From Megamerina dolium (lineage: Eukaryota; Arthropoda; Insecta; Diptera; Megamerinidae), in assembly GCA_963854835.1 (NCBI GenBank), contig OY978530.1, positions 29,560,195 through 29,624,194 of the forward strand: 64,000 nt of DNA, written 5' to 3'. Below are positions 1-11,351 of this stretch, in pieces. Every line of letters starts with the position of its first letter. The first letter of the stretch is position 1. Below the pieces are notes generated by a model that did no database searches, had not been told where the DNA came from, and worked only from the letters and a program-made list of their open reading frames with translations. The position numbers and the translations under genes are program-made.

Positions 1-371
1 TGCCCAGTATATACAACCCTAAAGCTAAATTTCTCCGCTAGCAATCAACCTCTAAAACCAGTTGAGCAAACTCAGATAGCCAACTCAAGTAAGAGACAAA
101 ATATTGATGCAACACAATTCCTCTCTGCAATCCCAAACAAGAATCAAACCAATTCATACGGTAGCGTGTTAAAACAAAACCCACACCAACAAAGCAATGT
201 AAATAATGAGCAGAAACACTCACTGCCCACCCAATAGCCAAGTACCCTTGAACATTTGCTTCAAACATTAATTCAGAATATGAACCAATTCATGAACTCA
301 ATGCAAACAATGATGCAAGAAATGATGAAAAATCAATCGATGTTACTCCAAACATTGCTATCCAGACCATG
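1..371 (+). pseudogene. Jockey ORF1 (gag-like) C-terminal remnant
   Basis: This is the C-terminal tail of the nucleic-acid-binding ORF1 protein, downstream of the zinc knuckles, in the frame that is open in copy B. A CAG in copy B is TAG here (235-237), so the tail is interrupted. The stop overlaps the ORF2 ATG in the arrangement ATGA, as in copy B. The region is rich in Gln, Asn and Met. Confidence 0.85.
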
Positions 372-2423
372 AGTTGTCTCAAGATATGCCACTGGAACGC
401 CAACGGCTTAAACCAGCACCGTTTGGAGCTAATTTAATTCCTTAAATCCAGCCAGATCGACATAATGATGATATCTGAGACCCATTTCACTGACAAAAAT
501 TGCTACCAAATACCATATTACAAACTGTACACCACAAATCATCCGCATGGTAAGGTACGCGGAGGAATTCAACCAGCTGCTCTCATTAGCTCTCAGCTCA
601 GCCACCTGCACAAAGGTATGCAAGCAATCAAACTATAGCCCATACACACCAGCCGATATTGAATTTCTAGTAAGACAGAAAAGAAGACTCCGAAGACAAT
701 GGCAAGAATTCAGATCACCGAATCTGAAAACACAGCTACAGCACTGCACTCGAAAGTTAAAGCAAGCCTTAAAAAATAAAAACAACAAAGAGTTAGAAGA
801 GCACATAGCGAAATTAACACCTGGTGAAGCGTCAGACTACTCTTTGTGGAAATCAGCAAAAAACTCAAATCGGCCAATTCTCACTGATTCCCCCATCCGT
901 TTGAGTGACGGTAATTGGGCTAGAAGCAACTGTGAGAAGGGTTTGGCTTTTGCAAACCACCTAAAAAGTGTGTTTACACCCAATCCACCCTCTTCACAGT
1001 CCTCATTACCAAAATTAACTTCTCAACCTTGCTCAATAACGCTGAAAATTAAAAAAAAGGTCATATTCAAAGCAATTTATAAGATTTAAACCCAAAAAAA
1101 TCACCTGGTCCAGATAAAATTACCGGTAAAATGATAAAAGAGCTACCTCCGGCTTCAGTAATTCATCTGATGCACATTTTCAATGCTATCCTTCGTATTA
1201 AACACTATCCCAAATGCTGGAAAACTTCAAAAATTATTATGATAGCAAAACCAGGAAAAGACCCTACAAAAGTTGCATCGTACAGACCTATCAGCCTCCT
1301 GCCTCTACTTTCTAAAGTATTCGAAAAGCTACTTGTCATGAATATAACTCCATTTATTAATCTCAACCAACTGATTCCTCAACATCAGTTTGGATTTAGA
1401 AAACAGCACGGCACAATAGAACAAGTCCACCGCATTGTAACTCTGATAAGGAACACTTTTGAAGAAAAAGAGTATTGCTCAGCTGTCTTTCTTGATATCA
1501 CTCAAGCTTTCGATAAAGTATGGCACGATGGCCTTATTTACAAACTCAAACTATTACTGCCTGCAAATGTCTCCTCATTGCTTAGTAGCTACCTCACGAA
1601 AAGACAATTTCTCGTACATCACAAGGATTACACAACAAATCCATTGGATATTCACGCTGGCGTTCCTCAAGGAAGCGTTTTGGGCCCCTTACTGTATCTC
1701 TTATACACTACAGATATGCCCAGCAATAACCATACATTTATATCGACCTTTGCAGATGATACGGCAATATTGTGCTCTCGCTCTAACCCCATAGAAGCTA
1801 CTAAACTCCTGCAGACTCATATCGATTCTCTCGAAATCTGGCTAGCAAAATGGCGTATAAAAGTCAATGAATCAAAGAGCGTACATGTAACCTTCACGCT
1901 AAGGCCAGATACATGTCCCCCACTTAAAATTAATGGCCAATCAGTTCCACAATGTTCCTCAACAAAGTACTTGGGTATTCACCTCGACAGAAGGCTGACC
2001 TGGAAAAATCACATAGAGGCAAAGAAAACTCAGATCAAGCTTAAAATTAATCAGTTATGGTGGCTGATACACAAAAGATCAAAGTTGAATCTCGAATACA
2101 AAGTGCTATTATATAAAGCAATCCTGAAGCCAATCTGGACTTATGGTATTCAGTTTTGGGGCACCGCATCTCCCTCAAATATCGAAAAATTGCAGCGAAT
2201 ACAATCCAAGTGTCTGCGAATTATTGTAAACGCGCCTTGGTATATGAGGAACGTTAACATCCATCGAGATTTAAATGTACCCACAATTTCTGAGGAAGTT
2301 GCAACGTCTTGCAGAAGCTACATTCAAAAATTACACAGTCATCCGAATCCCCTTGCTAGGCAATTGTTGCTGAGCACGGGGCATCGTCGATTAAAAAGAA
2401 AAGACACACTGAATATGCTATGA
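369..2423 (+). pseudogene. Jockey ORF2 (endonuclease/reverse transcriptase), inactivated
   Basis: The ORF2 start at 369 is followed by a premature TAA at 435-437 (CAA in copy B), then by the 587-bp deletion that removes most of the AP-type endonuclease, then by a 1-nt deletion near 1079 that shifts frame. From about 1131 to 2423 the reverse transcriptase is open and keeps the fingers/palm motifs SYRPISLLPLLSK, FLDITQAFDKVWHD, GVPQGSVLGPLLYLLY and the catalytic FADD, plus the thumb LGIHLDRRLTW. Without endonuclease and with two frame breaks it cannot make full ORF2. Confidence 0.9.
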
Positions 2424-2572
2424 AATTGCTATACCTCGTGACTCAACAAATTGTGATGGAACGTTGGGAATATCACATAATTTTATTTAGTTTGTAAGAT
2501 TTGATTACATATTGTTAGTTTGTAAGTAATTTTAGAAATATCCAATAAAAAGCTTGTTAAAAAAAAAAAAAA

Positions 2573-2612
2573 AATTATTTCAGCTTGCTACTCTGGACAT
2601 ACTCCCCCCGTT
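2573..2612 (-). repeat. BEL 1 polypurine tract and truncated 3' LTR
   Basis: On the minus strand CGGGGGGAGTA (about 2601-2611) is a polypurine tract for plus-strand priming. It is followed by the LTR start TGTCCAGAGTAGCAAGCTG (2599 downwards), which matches the outer end of the 5' LTR at 7459. Only about 27 bp of this LTR remain before the jockey poly(A) tail. Confidence 0.8.
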
Positions 2613-2619
2613 GAAAGCT

Positions 2620-3816
2620 TCAAGTGCTTTCAACTTCAACTGGAAGCAAGCAAAGCTTCGAATTGCTCGACTGATGATTCCAGTGATTGTGCGAATTGTT
2701 GCGATTCTTGCAACACCATCCTTCCCCTTCACGACATCCCCAATCCTTCCCATTTGCCATTTCATAGGTGGAAGGCTTCCATCTTTCAGTAGAACCATAG
2801 AGGTGATTTCGATGTTGGCAGACTTTTGTCGCCACTTGCTGCGTTCTTGCAAAATCGTTAATTATGCTGTGCTCCAGGATTTCCAAAACGATTGCTGGAT
2901 GCGAACCATCTTCTGCCATAAATTGAGGCGCCTGATTTCGATGTTCGATAAATCCGGTTAAGAAATAAGCTGGGGTTAGAATTTCCAAACCGTCTAAGCT
3001 TTCTGAAATGGGACATGGAGGTCTTGAATTTATAATGGCATTTATCTGTTAAACAAGTGTGCGAAGTTCTTCGAAACTGAGAATTGTAAAGCCAGCTGCA
3101 CGTCGAAGATGAAATTTTACCATTTTTACCCCTGGCTCTCACAGCCCACTAAAGTGCAGAGGTCGGGGTGGTATAAAGCGCCAATCAATACCATCATCAA
3201 GCCATTGATTTTGCTGACATGCTGTTTATCTAACATCAGTGCGCGAACTTCGTTTAACTCGTTCTTAGCACCAACGAAATTTGTGGCATTGTCCGACCAC
3301 ATTACTCTAGGTCTACCACGCAAACAGGCGAATCATTTTAAAGTAGCAAGAAATGAAGTTGTTGTCAAATCTTTGACTAGCTCCAAATGATAGGCCAAAC
3401 GTAACAAAACATATGAAGATGCAGATATAACATTTCACAGATGGCCTGTTATGGACATCGGATTTATAGAAGAACGGACCGCAGAAATCTATACGAGTAG
3501 TGTGAAACTTGCGTTGCATCTGTACATGCTCAGCGGGTACAGATGCTTCATGGTTTGACACGAAAACATCGAATGCACTTGTTGAGTACCCGAGCAACAG
3601 TTTTTCTACCACCGGTATGCCAATATTTCAATCGGATTGTCGCAAATAGCGCTTGAGGGCATGCAATAATTTACGATGAAAATGTTCGACGATACTACTT
3701 GTAAGAGGATGATGTCTCGGCAGTATGATATAATGGTTCGCGTTGAAATTCAAATTTGATTTGCTAAGGCGACCACCAACGCGGATTAGACCCTTCGCGT
3801 CTAAAAATGGATTCAA
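2620..3816 (-). pseudogene. BEL 1 integrase region
   Basis: Several minus-strand fragments in different frames make up a BEL-type integrase. At 3628-3816 there is the upstream segment with GLIRVGGRLSKS and LPRHHPLTS, typical of the region before the BEL integrase zinc domain. At 3313-3612 there is a catalytic-core start RIDFCGPFF with the first Asp. At 3126-3323 there is WSDNATNFVGAKNEL with the second Asp. At 2620-2988 there is the C-terminal stretch containing PAYFLTG. Frame changes between every block make this a pseudogene. Confidence 0.85.
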
Positions 3817-4118
3817 AGAGCTGATCTTACAAGATAGACTAACTGCGCGGACGGCTTAAAGTTCCGTGTAATCATTGCAGAAGAAAGACGTTTGCACCAT
3901 CCGAAGGAGTACACAGGTTCCACCCTCAATTTCCTCCAAACTTAATAGTGGCTATGTACACTGACTGGCTGATCTTGATTTAATAAAGCGATAAACATAA
4001 GCGTAAATTTTCTACATTGATCGGAAGATGTTAACGTATTTGCAATCTAGCAAATAATCAACGACTTTGGATGCTGCAGTCAATATGGTTCGTTTTCGTT
4101 CTAAGGAAATAGTTTCGA

Positions 4119-4727
4119 TTATTGAGACTTTACGCCATGCTGCTTCTCTTCTTCTTTTAAGTACACTGGCCCCTCTATCCACAACTTCGACATTGCCAGG
4201 ACTCTGGCAGATCTATCTTTAGATATGATATCAGCTGGGTTAAATTCTGAAGGAACATGTTTCCATAACATTCCCTGAGTGAGCTGTTGTATACCGCTGA
4301 TTCTGTTGGCTACGAATACGTTATAATATGCTGCGACGCTGTTTATCCACGATAAGGTGATTGTCGAATCTGACCAACAGTAAAATTCACCCTTAAATGG
4401 CCCCAATTTGGAGATTGAAGACATCAGCTCAGCTAACAGTCTAGCTGCACAGAGCTCCAACTTAGGAATTGTTAAAGTTTTAAGGGGTGCGACGCGAGAT
4501 TTAGAACAGAGTAAGTTTATGTGAATCGTGTGGGAAACCTTTACTCGAACATAAATACATGCTCCATAGGCTGCCATACTGGCATTGCAAAATCCGTGAA
4601 TCTGCACACTGCATGTATGTAGGCCTACAAAACGAGGAAAGCAATATTTCTCAACTAAACGTAAATCATCGCACAATTTTTCCCATGTAAACTGTAAGGA
4701 AAGCGGAAGGCTTTCATCCCATGCCAA
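4119..4727 (-). pseudogene. BEL 1 RNase H region of pol
   Basis: A 202-aa open stretch matches the BEL/Pao pol segment between reverse transcriptase and integrase (often annotated Peptidase_A17/RNase H). It shows SLPLSLQFTWEKLCDDL, IHGFCNASMAAYGACIY, TIPKLELCAARLLAEL, CWSDSTITLSWI and PSEFNPADIISK. The usual HGFCDAS is HGFCNAS here, so a metal-binding Asp appears to be lost, while the WSDS Asp is kept. Confidence 0.87.
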
Positions 4728-4978
4728 TTGCTCCTTCCATAAGCTTTGCTAAAATACCTTAGCCTTTAGCACCACAGGACCTATTAGCCCAAGAGGGTCA
4801 TATAATTTTACGATTACTGATACCACGCTTCGCTTCGTTATGCGTCCTTGAATGGGGGAAATGGCTATGGAGAATTGAAACATCACTTCTCAGATCCCAT
4901 GCTAAACCAAGTGCTTTGCTATATCACTGCCGCCGCTGAACATTAAAAGGTGCTCTCGATTGGATGACTCAATTCCTT

Positions 4979-5762
4979 TTAAAACATTTTCATTATTCGA
5001 ACACCATTTCCGTAGTACGAAATTACCATTTCTAAAATTTGCTGTGTCTGTGCCATTATTGGCAACACTTTGCTCTCTGTATTTCCACCCGAAATCAAAT
5101 CGTCAACATAGAAGTCTCGCCTTACTACTTCTGCTCCAAGAGGGTAATTACATGCCTCATCTAACGCCAGTTGATGCATGGCTCGAATGGCCAAAAATGC
5201 AGCAGGTTTGGTTCCGTATGTCACGGTGTCTAATTTATAAATTGTAAATTCGTGATCTAGACAGTCACGCCATAGTATACATTGCAAAAAAACAGTTTTC
5301 TTCGGCGACTTTCACGCATCGATACATCTTGCAGATGTCTGCCGTTAGGGCGATCTTGTGAGAGCGAAATTTTAAAAGAATGTCAATAAGTTTAGGTTGA
5401 TTAGTAGGGCCCGACATTAAAATATCGTTTTACGAAAATCCATTAGAAGGTGGCGCAGATGTATCAAAAACTACGCGAAGCTTAGTTGTGGTGCTATCTG
5501 CTTTCAACACGCAATGGTGTGACTGTCCGATCCCCGAAAAAACAGTAGTTGATTTCGATTTCTTAATTTGCAAATGATCAACCATATTCGAAGTTATATA
5601 ATGAAGTTGCGAAGCGAAATCTAGCAAAGCTCTACACGGAACAAAATTGCCATATCTATTCTTTAGCATGACTATAGCGGTAGCTAACATAACTCCTTTC
5701 GATGCAGGCAAACAGCTCTGCCTGGAGTCATCGACAAGAGCCGTTTTAGCTTTTAGAGACAC
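4979..5762 (-). pseudogene. BEL 1 protease and reverse transcriptase fragments
   Basis: At 5430-5762 an open frame holds the aspartic protease region (CRALLDFASQLHYI, where family members usually read LLDSGSQ, so the active-site DSG is altered to DFA) and runs to the RT start VFDTSAPPSNGFS. At 4979-5287, in another frame, lies the RT palm with CILWRD and the catalytic box FYVDDLISGG, followed by the expected downstream helix. The linking part is frameshifted. Confidence 0.85.
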
Positions 5763-6059
5763 GGTTGGGTTAGGTGTTATGTTTACCTGAAAAGTTTTTG
5801 CAGTTACTTGATTTGCAAATTAAGAAATGAAGGGCATGTAGAATTAGCATGTGCACCCTTTCACAAGATTGACAGTGACGAAAGATTGCTTACGATTGGA
5901 ATTCTCTTTATAAGTTACCTGTTTTGTTGTTATTAACGTAGCGGGGTTCCCGCTCTCCAAAATACGCACCCTCGATTCCAAAAAATTTTACCATTAAATC
6001 CCAGGATGGTAGTTCGTGTACCGGTGCTTGCTCTTCTCATTTGGATTGTGTGGCAACAT

Positions 6060-6793
6060 CTACCTTGCTGGTAACAAAATGAATTGTTGCAATGGTTTGC
6101 AATGCTCTCGGAGATCATTCGAGGAACCTTCCGCCACAAATTTGAAAAGTTCCTTGACGTGTGCCTGAAATTGGACAGTCTTAATATCAAATCGCCTTTT
6201 TAATAATGTTACCGCTTGTTCATAATTTTCAGAATTAATTTCCAAAGAGCGAATCGCATACAAGGCGATACCACTTACCACGACCTTAAGTGTTGAAATT
6301 TCTCGACATTAGTCAAGTTTACTTCTTTGTCCACCACCACGCTGAACATGGCCCAAGAGTCTGGCCATTCTGTAATTATACCATTGAAGTGAGGCAGCTG
6401 TATAGATGGCAAACGCGATTTTGGAACTACCATTATAGTGGACGAAGGTGGTTCCTCTATTGTGGATTGCCAACGCGTGGAAGACTGTACAAATGAGATT
6501 AATTTTGAACCCAGCGCCTTAGTTAGCGCTGACTTAATAAGTACGAAGGAATCGAGAAATTCTATCCTTGCGTCGCTTTCGATTTCATCATTATCTTCCT
6601 TCTCCAACTGTAACTGTGTGTTCTCAAATTGTATCTGAAGTCTTTCTAATTGCTCCAACCTCACATTTAAATTTGCTTCATCAACGTCTTGTAAGCAAAT
6701 ATCATCGATATTATTTTTAATGTTATTTATTTGCTTTATAAACGACAAACTTTTTCGTTTAAGAAACGTGTTACTTTCATGATCCGTTGTCAT
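6060..6793 (-). pseudogene. BEL 1 gag (DUF1759-like)
   Basis: A start at 6793 gives a coiled-coil N-terminus rich in Glu, Gln and Asn, then SRLPSIQLPHFNGIITEWP and NVEKFQHL, the DUF1759 signature of BEL/Pao gag. The frame breaks near 6280 and continues in 6060-6281 with NYEQAVTLLKRRFD and QAHVKELF, the next conserved block. Sequence further on (about 5930-6060) is also gag-like but frameshifted. Confidence 0.82.
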
Positions 6794-6954
6794 ATTTCCA
6801 AAAAACGGTAAATGTAGAGCGAAAAGAATTGCAAATATACAACACGAGGCGACACAATATGGTAGTATCGATTACGATATGTGATATATTCCGTTGATAA
6901 AAACGGAGAAAATCCAATAATATATACATATGTACTTTAGTGATCCGTTATAAG

Positions 6955-6974
6955 GATCACGTCGGGGTCACCAA
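6955..6974 (-). other. BEL 1 primer-binding site
   Basis: Immediately inside the 5' LTR the minus strand reads TTGGTGACCCCGACGTGATC. The TGG complements a tRNA CCA end and the rest is tRNA-acceptor-like; I could not assign the isoacceptor. A diverged version of the same site occurs at 52145 in a second BEL element, supporting the assignment. Confidence 0.75.
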
Positions 6975-7459
6975 TGTTTAGAGGAGGTACTGGTTTTCAC
7001 CACCTTGCACAATTTTTATTGATTGAAGATCACGAAAGAGGTGTATAAAGTACAATATATCGCTCATTTGCTGCAAGACCGGCATAAATCAAAAAACGTG
7101 ATTTTTGAGTTAATGCTGCAGAATTGTTCGTTATATCATACTTCATGTTGAGTGAAAAATTCATATGAATACCTCTTATATGCTCCGCTTGAGAAGAGAA
7201 TTTTTTCCGTGTTTTCCGTGTACGTTGGAGTCAGTTGAAAACTTCTAACGCGTTTTATGGAAAATCGATTTTTTTGACTTATGCCGGTCTTGCAGCAAAT
7301 GAGCGATATATGCTTGGTACTAGTGACAGTGAAAAAGATGACAAGGTAAGAATCACGACAGATGATTATTTAGTAATACCGATAGATAACTACTTAAGCT
7401 AAATACACATGCAAATTAAAGTAGAGAAACAAAATGATTTCAGGTTGCTACTTTGGACA
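6975..7459 (-). repeat. BEL 1 5' LTR (carries a foldback insertion)
   Basis: Bounded by TG (7459) and CA (6975) on the minus strand, with a PBS directly inside. A 257-bp inverted-repeat element (7055-7311) occupies the middle, so the LTR proper is about 228 bp if that is an insertion. The outer end abuts a gypsy-family LTR fragment at 7460. Confidence 0.75.
7055..7311. mobile_element. Foldback/MITE-like element inside BEL LTR
   Basis: The arms are about 43 bp and nearly perfect: ATATATCGCTCATTTGCTGC at 7055 reads on through CAAGACCGGCATAA, and its reverse complement ends at 7311. No coding capacity is seen. Flanking TA/AT bases make the exact target duplication ambiguous. It could be part of the LTR itself rather than an insertion; another copy of the LTR would decide. 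Confidence 0.65.
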
Positions 7460-7522
7460 ATTGGTATGAATAAATATGGTGCTAGGCAAAATATGCACAT
7501 GTTCATATTTTGACTCGCAACA
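7460..7522 (-). repeat. Gypsy-family LTR start, interrupted by BEL 1
   Basis: On the minus strand a purine tract (7523-7541, AGAGAAGGGGGG) precedes TGTTGCGAGTCAAAATATG, the same start as the gypsy LTRs at 35012 and 43810. Only about 63 bp remain before the BEL 5' LTR begins at 7459, so BEL inserted in this LTR. Confidence 0.7.
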
Positions 7523-7541
7523 CCCCCCTTCTCTCAAAAAG

Positions 7542-8470
7542 AATGGATAGAGATGTTCTTCCTGTTGGTTGTCTAAACATGCTGAGTTAGTTGTAGAAAA
7601 CCCGTAATGAAATCAGTAGCTTCTTAATTAGTTTAAATTTTGTTTGACTGTAGTAGCCAGATTAATTAGCCTAGCAATATAAATAACAACATTCTATTTC
7701 TTATCGTTGTTGCAATCAAAGATAATATAGTAGTAGAGAACTCAGTTGGATTTTTGAACAATTTCGTTGATTACAATATCATGCCCGTTTACAGAGATGC
7801 ATTGCGCAGAGATATTGTAATGCCATGAGCGGAGGAGTATATACTTGGAAATAACAAAAAAAATTGAATTGAATTTTTTATGGAAGTGTGGATACTACTG
7901 TGCCCACATCATATGTGGATTTTGCTATTTACTTCATTTGACTTCTGTAATTTCATTACCTGATGTTTATCTTGAAAGATTATTTTATAAAATAATTACG
8001 TATTTTACTTAAATTTTAATTTATTTTTATATTATATATTCTTACGTTTTTATTTTGTGAACGTTTAATTCTACTCAAATCAACCATATTCAAACACTAG
8101 ATTCTGACAATATTAACTGCAGCACTAATTTTGTACCACCTATATACAACAACAATTTATTTAATCAACTCTATTTAATGAACTATTTACAATCATTCTT
8201 TAATCTAACTTGCCATCGTGTGATATTGTGTCAACCACTAGATGGTGTTATGTTGCCTCTATCACTTTCGGAGTCGAATTGATATATTTATCAACAACTG
8301 GCCCTATTTATACTCTGTGGTAACACTCCAGCATCTTTCTCTATCGTAGTCGAGTTTTTTTTTTTCTTTCTCGTTGGTTTGTCGCCTACTTCTTTTGTTC
8401 ACATTCGTTTCTATGCTACCACTGGTGCCATTCACAATTAGTGATGAATAATCAATAAATAGTCGTTATA
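7542..8470. other. A/T-rich sequence, no gene seen
   Basis: No open frame, RNA gene or recognisable repeat is supported here. The part nearest 7542 may be the 3' untranslated end of the minus-strand gypsy element whose LTR starts at 7522. Confidence 0.4.
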
Positions 8471-8994
8471 GCCTAGACAGACTGCAGCGTTAATCCGGAT
8501 TACTGGCGCACTTAATCCGAATAAAATATTAACCTGACAGACGGCAGTATTGCTGATTAACTAAACGGCTGATTGCTGTTTTATTAGGTCTGCTCACTTA
8601 CATTACTATCACTATCAATTTCTGTCATCTGTCACTCTCGATATGAGAAAATCTACAAGAAGTACGTGAACTGAAAACTATCAGAAAGTTGTAAATTGAC
8701 ATTCACAGTTCGTAATTGACAGCTGGATTTATTTTTTCGCCAACGCTTTTCATGTTGAAAACTGTTAACAATTATGGAAAGTTATTTGTTAGCGAACACA
8801 CTTAATATTTTGTAAAATGGATCGAGAAAAATTCACAATAGAAAATTTTCAGCAGTGTTGCCATCGCAAATTGCCCTAATCCTCTTTTATTTTGAGAATT
8901 AACTCATAGAGTTAATGCGGATTAGCTGCAGTTAACGCCTGAGTTAATTAGAATTAATTCGGTAAACCGGAATTAGGCTGCCAACTGTCTAGGC
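8471..8994. mobile_element. 524-bp TA-flanked MITE, copy 1
   Basis: The ends are inverted repeats: GCCTAGACAGACTGCAGCGT at the left and the complement of GCCTAGACAGTTGGCAGCCT at the right. The arms are flanked by TA on both sides. A second copy of exactly the same length (46842-47365) is nearly identical throughout. There is no coding capacity. The TA duplication suggests mobilisation by a Tc1/mariner-type transposase, which is inference. Confidence 0.87.
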
Positions 8995-10043
8995 TATAAG
9001 CTATTACAATATTCCTGAGTTTTCAGTGTTGAAAAACAATAAAAATTAATTTTGGTTTCATACTATTTGTCATCTTGACTATGATCATTATTAACGAAAG
9101 TGAGCGAGGCAAACATATCTCTAGCAAGAAGATTGCGTTCAATTACTTATTTTAGTAAAAACACGAAAGTCCAACTGCAATGAATTCGTATGGAAGAGTT
9201 AGCAAAGATCCAAGGATAAAGAATTTTGAATACTAGAATTCAGTTGTGTTAGGGTTTTTGTCTTTTCTTAAAATTTCGATTTTGAGTACAGAATATTTTA
9301 ATAACCTCTTTTTTTAGTTTTTAAATATGATATTGTTTATATAGCGTGTATAAACTAATGCATTCAATCTCGGAATCGAAAATCCCAAAATTCCGTGATC
9401 ACGGATAATTTTTCATGTTCCGAAATCCCGGGATTACAGCTACCACCAAATACGGCGACAAAGACTGCATAATGCAAAACTTGTGATAAAATTTTAAAAA
9501 CTAATGGTGGTTCTACAAAAAGACTTTTAGTGCACTTACAAGTGAGTATTCTAAAAATATACAAAAATAGTTTGAGCATGCGAGTAGTGTATTCGGAATA
9601 TATTTTGGCAGACACATAACATTAAATTAAAGCGGAAAATAAAAGAAACAGAAGGAGCCATAATGCAAGATATCCCACTATTACTCTGTAAAGTATAAGC
9701 ATACCTTTATGGCGGTGGTACACAGTGGACGAAATGGCTTATCTAGCGGAAGAAAATTAATGCCTACAAAAATAATAAAATTCTTTAGGTGTTGCTTTCT
9801 TTTAAATGGTAATTAATCAAGGAATTATTTCAAATTTTTTTTTTTATAATATTGGGTGTACGTTTGTGGTTATGTGGTGGTATCATATGTGGTTGATATA
9901 AACAGCTAATTGTTGCTGTGACATTTGTCAACCACATTTAATTTGTATTATACTGAGTTTTAAAAATTATTATTTTTTATTGCATCGAAAATGTTGGAAT
10001 TTGTGTTAAATAAAGAGCATTTGCGGGAAGCATGTATTATGCG
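8995..10043. other. A/T-rich sequence, no gene supported
   Basis: Short open frames occur (for example 9364-9615 minus) but show no family motif, repeat copy or codon signal. Nothing further can be supported. Confidence 0.4.
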
Positions 10044-10300
10044 GTGTATTATGAGCTGCTCCAACAGAACTAAAGCATCACAGGCGATCGCTACCTACAA
10101 AATTGATGCATTTGAGCAAAGCACTGAAAGTAAAACGGCTGCAATGCGAGCAGAGACACGACAAATTGATTTTGCAGCATGACAACTCTCGACCACATTT
10201 CACCCGGTCAAAACAAATTTGGAAAGGTTAAAATGGGAAGATCTACCAGATTCGACATGTAGTGGGCATCGTGCACTTCTTCCATTTTATGGTCAGTTTG
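10044..10300 (+). pseudogene. Mariner-type transposase fragment
   Basis: In one frame VYYELLQQN followed by SITGDRY matches the mariner transposase segment before the second catalytic Asp. Near 10160 another frame gives LQHDNSRPHFTRSK, the second-Asp block (usually LHDNARPH), followed by LKWEDLP. Stops and frameshifts are frequent. Neither the N-terminus nor the third-Asp block is seen, so only a middle piece survives. Confidence 0.7.
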
Positions 10301-10309
10301 GTCAGTCAA

Positions 10310-11351
10310 GGCGGCTATTCGGAATCTTGTGACTAAATTTCGCACCAAATTTACATTATTGGACATTAAACCATTATGCGTGTCATACGTAGAGTGCGGA
10401 CAGAGGAAAATATTGCAGCTGTATGCACCTGTGTTGTTGATGACCATGAATTATCGATTCGGCTCCGTTCGCAGCAATTGCGCCTCTGCTACTCCACTAC
10501 GTGGAAAATTTAGCCGAAGGATTTGGGTGTAAAACCTTTCAAAATACAGTTGGTGCAAGAATTGAATCCACACGACCTACCACAACGGCTAACTTTTGGT
10601 GAATGGGGGCTAGCAAAGTTGGATGAGGATCCACTTTTTTATCGGAAAATTGTGTTTAGCGACGAAGCTCATTTCTGGTTGAATGGATACGTGAACAATC
10701 AAAATAGCCGTATTTGGTGTGAAGAGCAGCCAGAAGCATTGCAATAACTGCCAACGCATGCCGAAAAATGCAATGTTTGTGTGGATTATGGGATGGTGGA
10801 TCATTGGACCGTACTTTTTGAAAGACGACGAAGGCAGGAACGTTACTGTGAATGGCTAGCGCTACCATGCGTTGATTACAAACTTTTTTTTTGCCTAAAA
10901 TGGAAAAGCTGAACTTGGCTGACATGTGGTTTCAACAAGGTGGTGGCACATGAAACAATGGTCCAATTGAGAGGCGAGTTCCGTGAAGAGTTTATTTCAC
11001 GTTTGGGTGCGGTCAATTGACCATCTAAATCGTGCGATTTAACGCCTTTCGACTATTTTTTGTGGGGCTATATTAAGGCTCGATAAGCTCGCAACGGTTG
11101 ACGCACTGGAAGCTAATATTGAAGAATTTATTCGTGAGATACCGGCCGATATGTTGGAGAGAGTATGCCAACATTGGACCCAGAGTATGAACCATTTGTG
11201 ACGCAGCCACGGTCAACATTTACATGAAATCATCCTTAAACATTGAATTATATAGATCGTTCTATCGACTCAAATAAAGATTTCATACATTTTTCTAAAT
11301 TGTAAATGTTTTTTTAATCAAATCGGAAGGCTCTTAAAAAGTCACCCTGTA
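10310..11351 (+). pseudogene. Second Tc1/mariner-superfamily element remnant
   Basis: A different transposase from the one just upstream. It shows VRTEENIAAV near 10395, PFKIQLVQEL (10530-10560), then KIVFSDEAHFWLNGYVNNQN with the first catalytic Asp (about 10650). Next comes DMWFQQGGGT where relatives have QDGAT, so the second Asp is Gly. Then SCDLTPFDYFLWGYIKA (about 11030) with the third acidic residue. Stops interrupt it several times. The right end AAAAAGTCACCCTGTA (to 11351) resembles a terminal repeat; I did not find a matching left end. Confidence 0.78.

Larger units (their letters stand above)
1..2574 (+). mobile_element. Jockey-clade non-LTR retrotransposon, copy A (broken)
   Basis: Position 1 aligns by eye with position 18034 of the full-length copy B in this window, and the match continues to a poly(A) tail at about 2559-2574. 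The start of the element lies outside the window. Relative to copy B it lacks about 587 bp of the endonuclease region (junction near 566-571). An AATAAA lies just before the tail. The tail abuts the 3' LTR of a minus-strand BEL element, so this LINE inserted into that LTR. Confidence 0.93.
2573..7459 (-). mobile_element. BEL/Pao LTR retrotransposon 1, degraded
   Basis: Read on the minus strand the order is 5' LTR (7459-6975), primer-binding site, gag with a DUF1759-like region, protease, reverse transcriptase, RNase H, integrase, polypurine tract, and the first bases of the 3' LTR, where jockey copy A interrupts it. The 5' LTR starts TGTCCAAAGTAGCAACCTG and the 3' LTR starts TGTCCAGAGTAGCAAGCTG, which fixes both ends. 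Frames change many times along pol, so the element is dead. Confidence 0.88.

Noticed and set aside
1459..1794. 111-aa frame beginning MKKKSIAQLSFLISLKLSIK, repeated at 20080, 27233 and 56622
   Set aside because: It is the +1 shadow of the jockey RT and recurs only because the LINE recurs.
9364..9615. 83-aa minus-strand frame
   Set aside because: No family motif, no start context support, and no copy elsewhere in the window.
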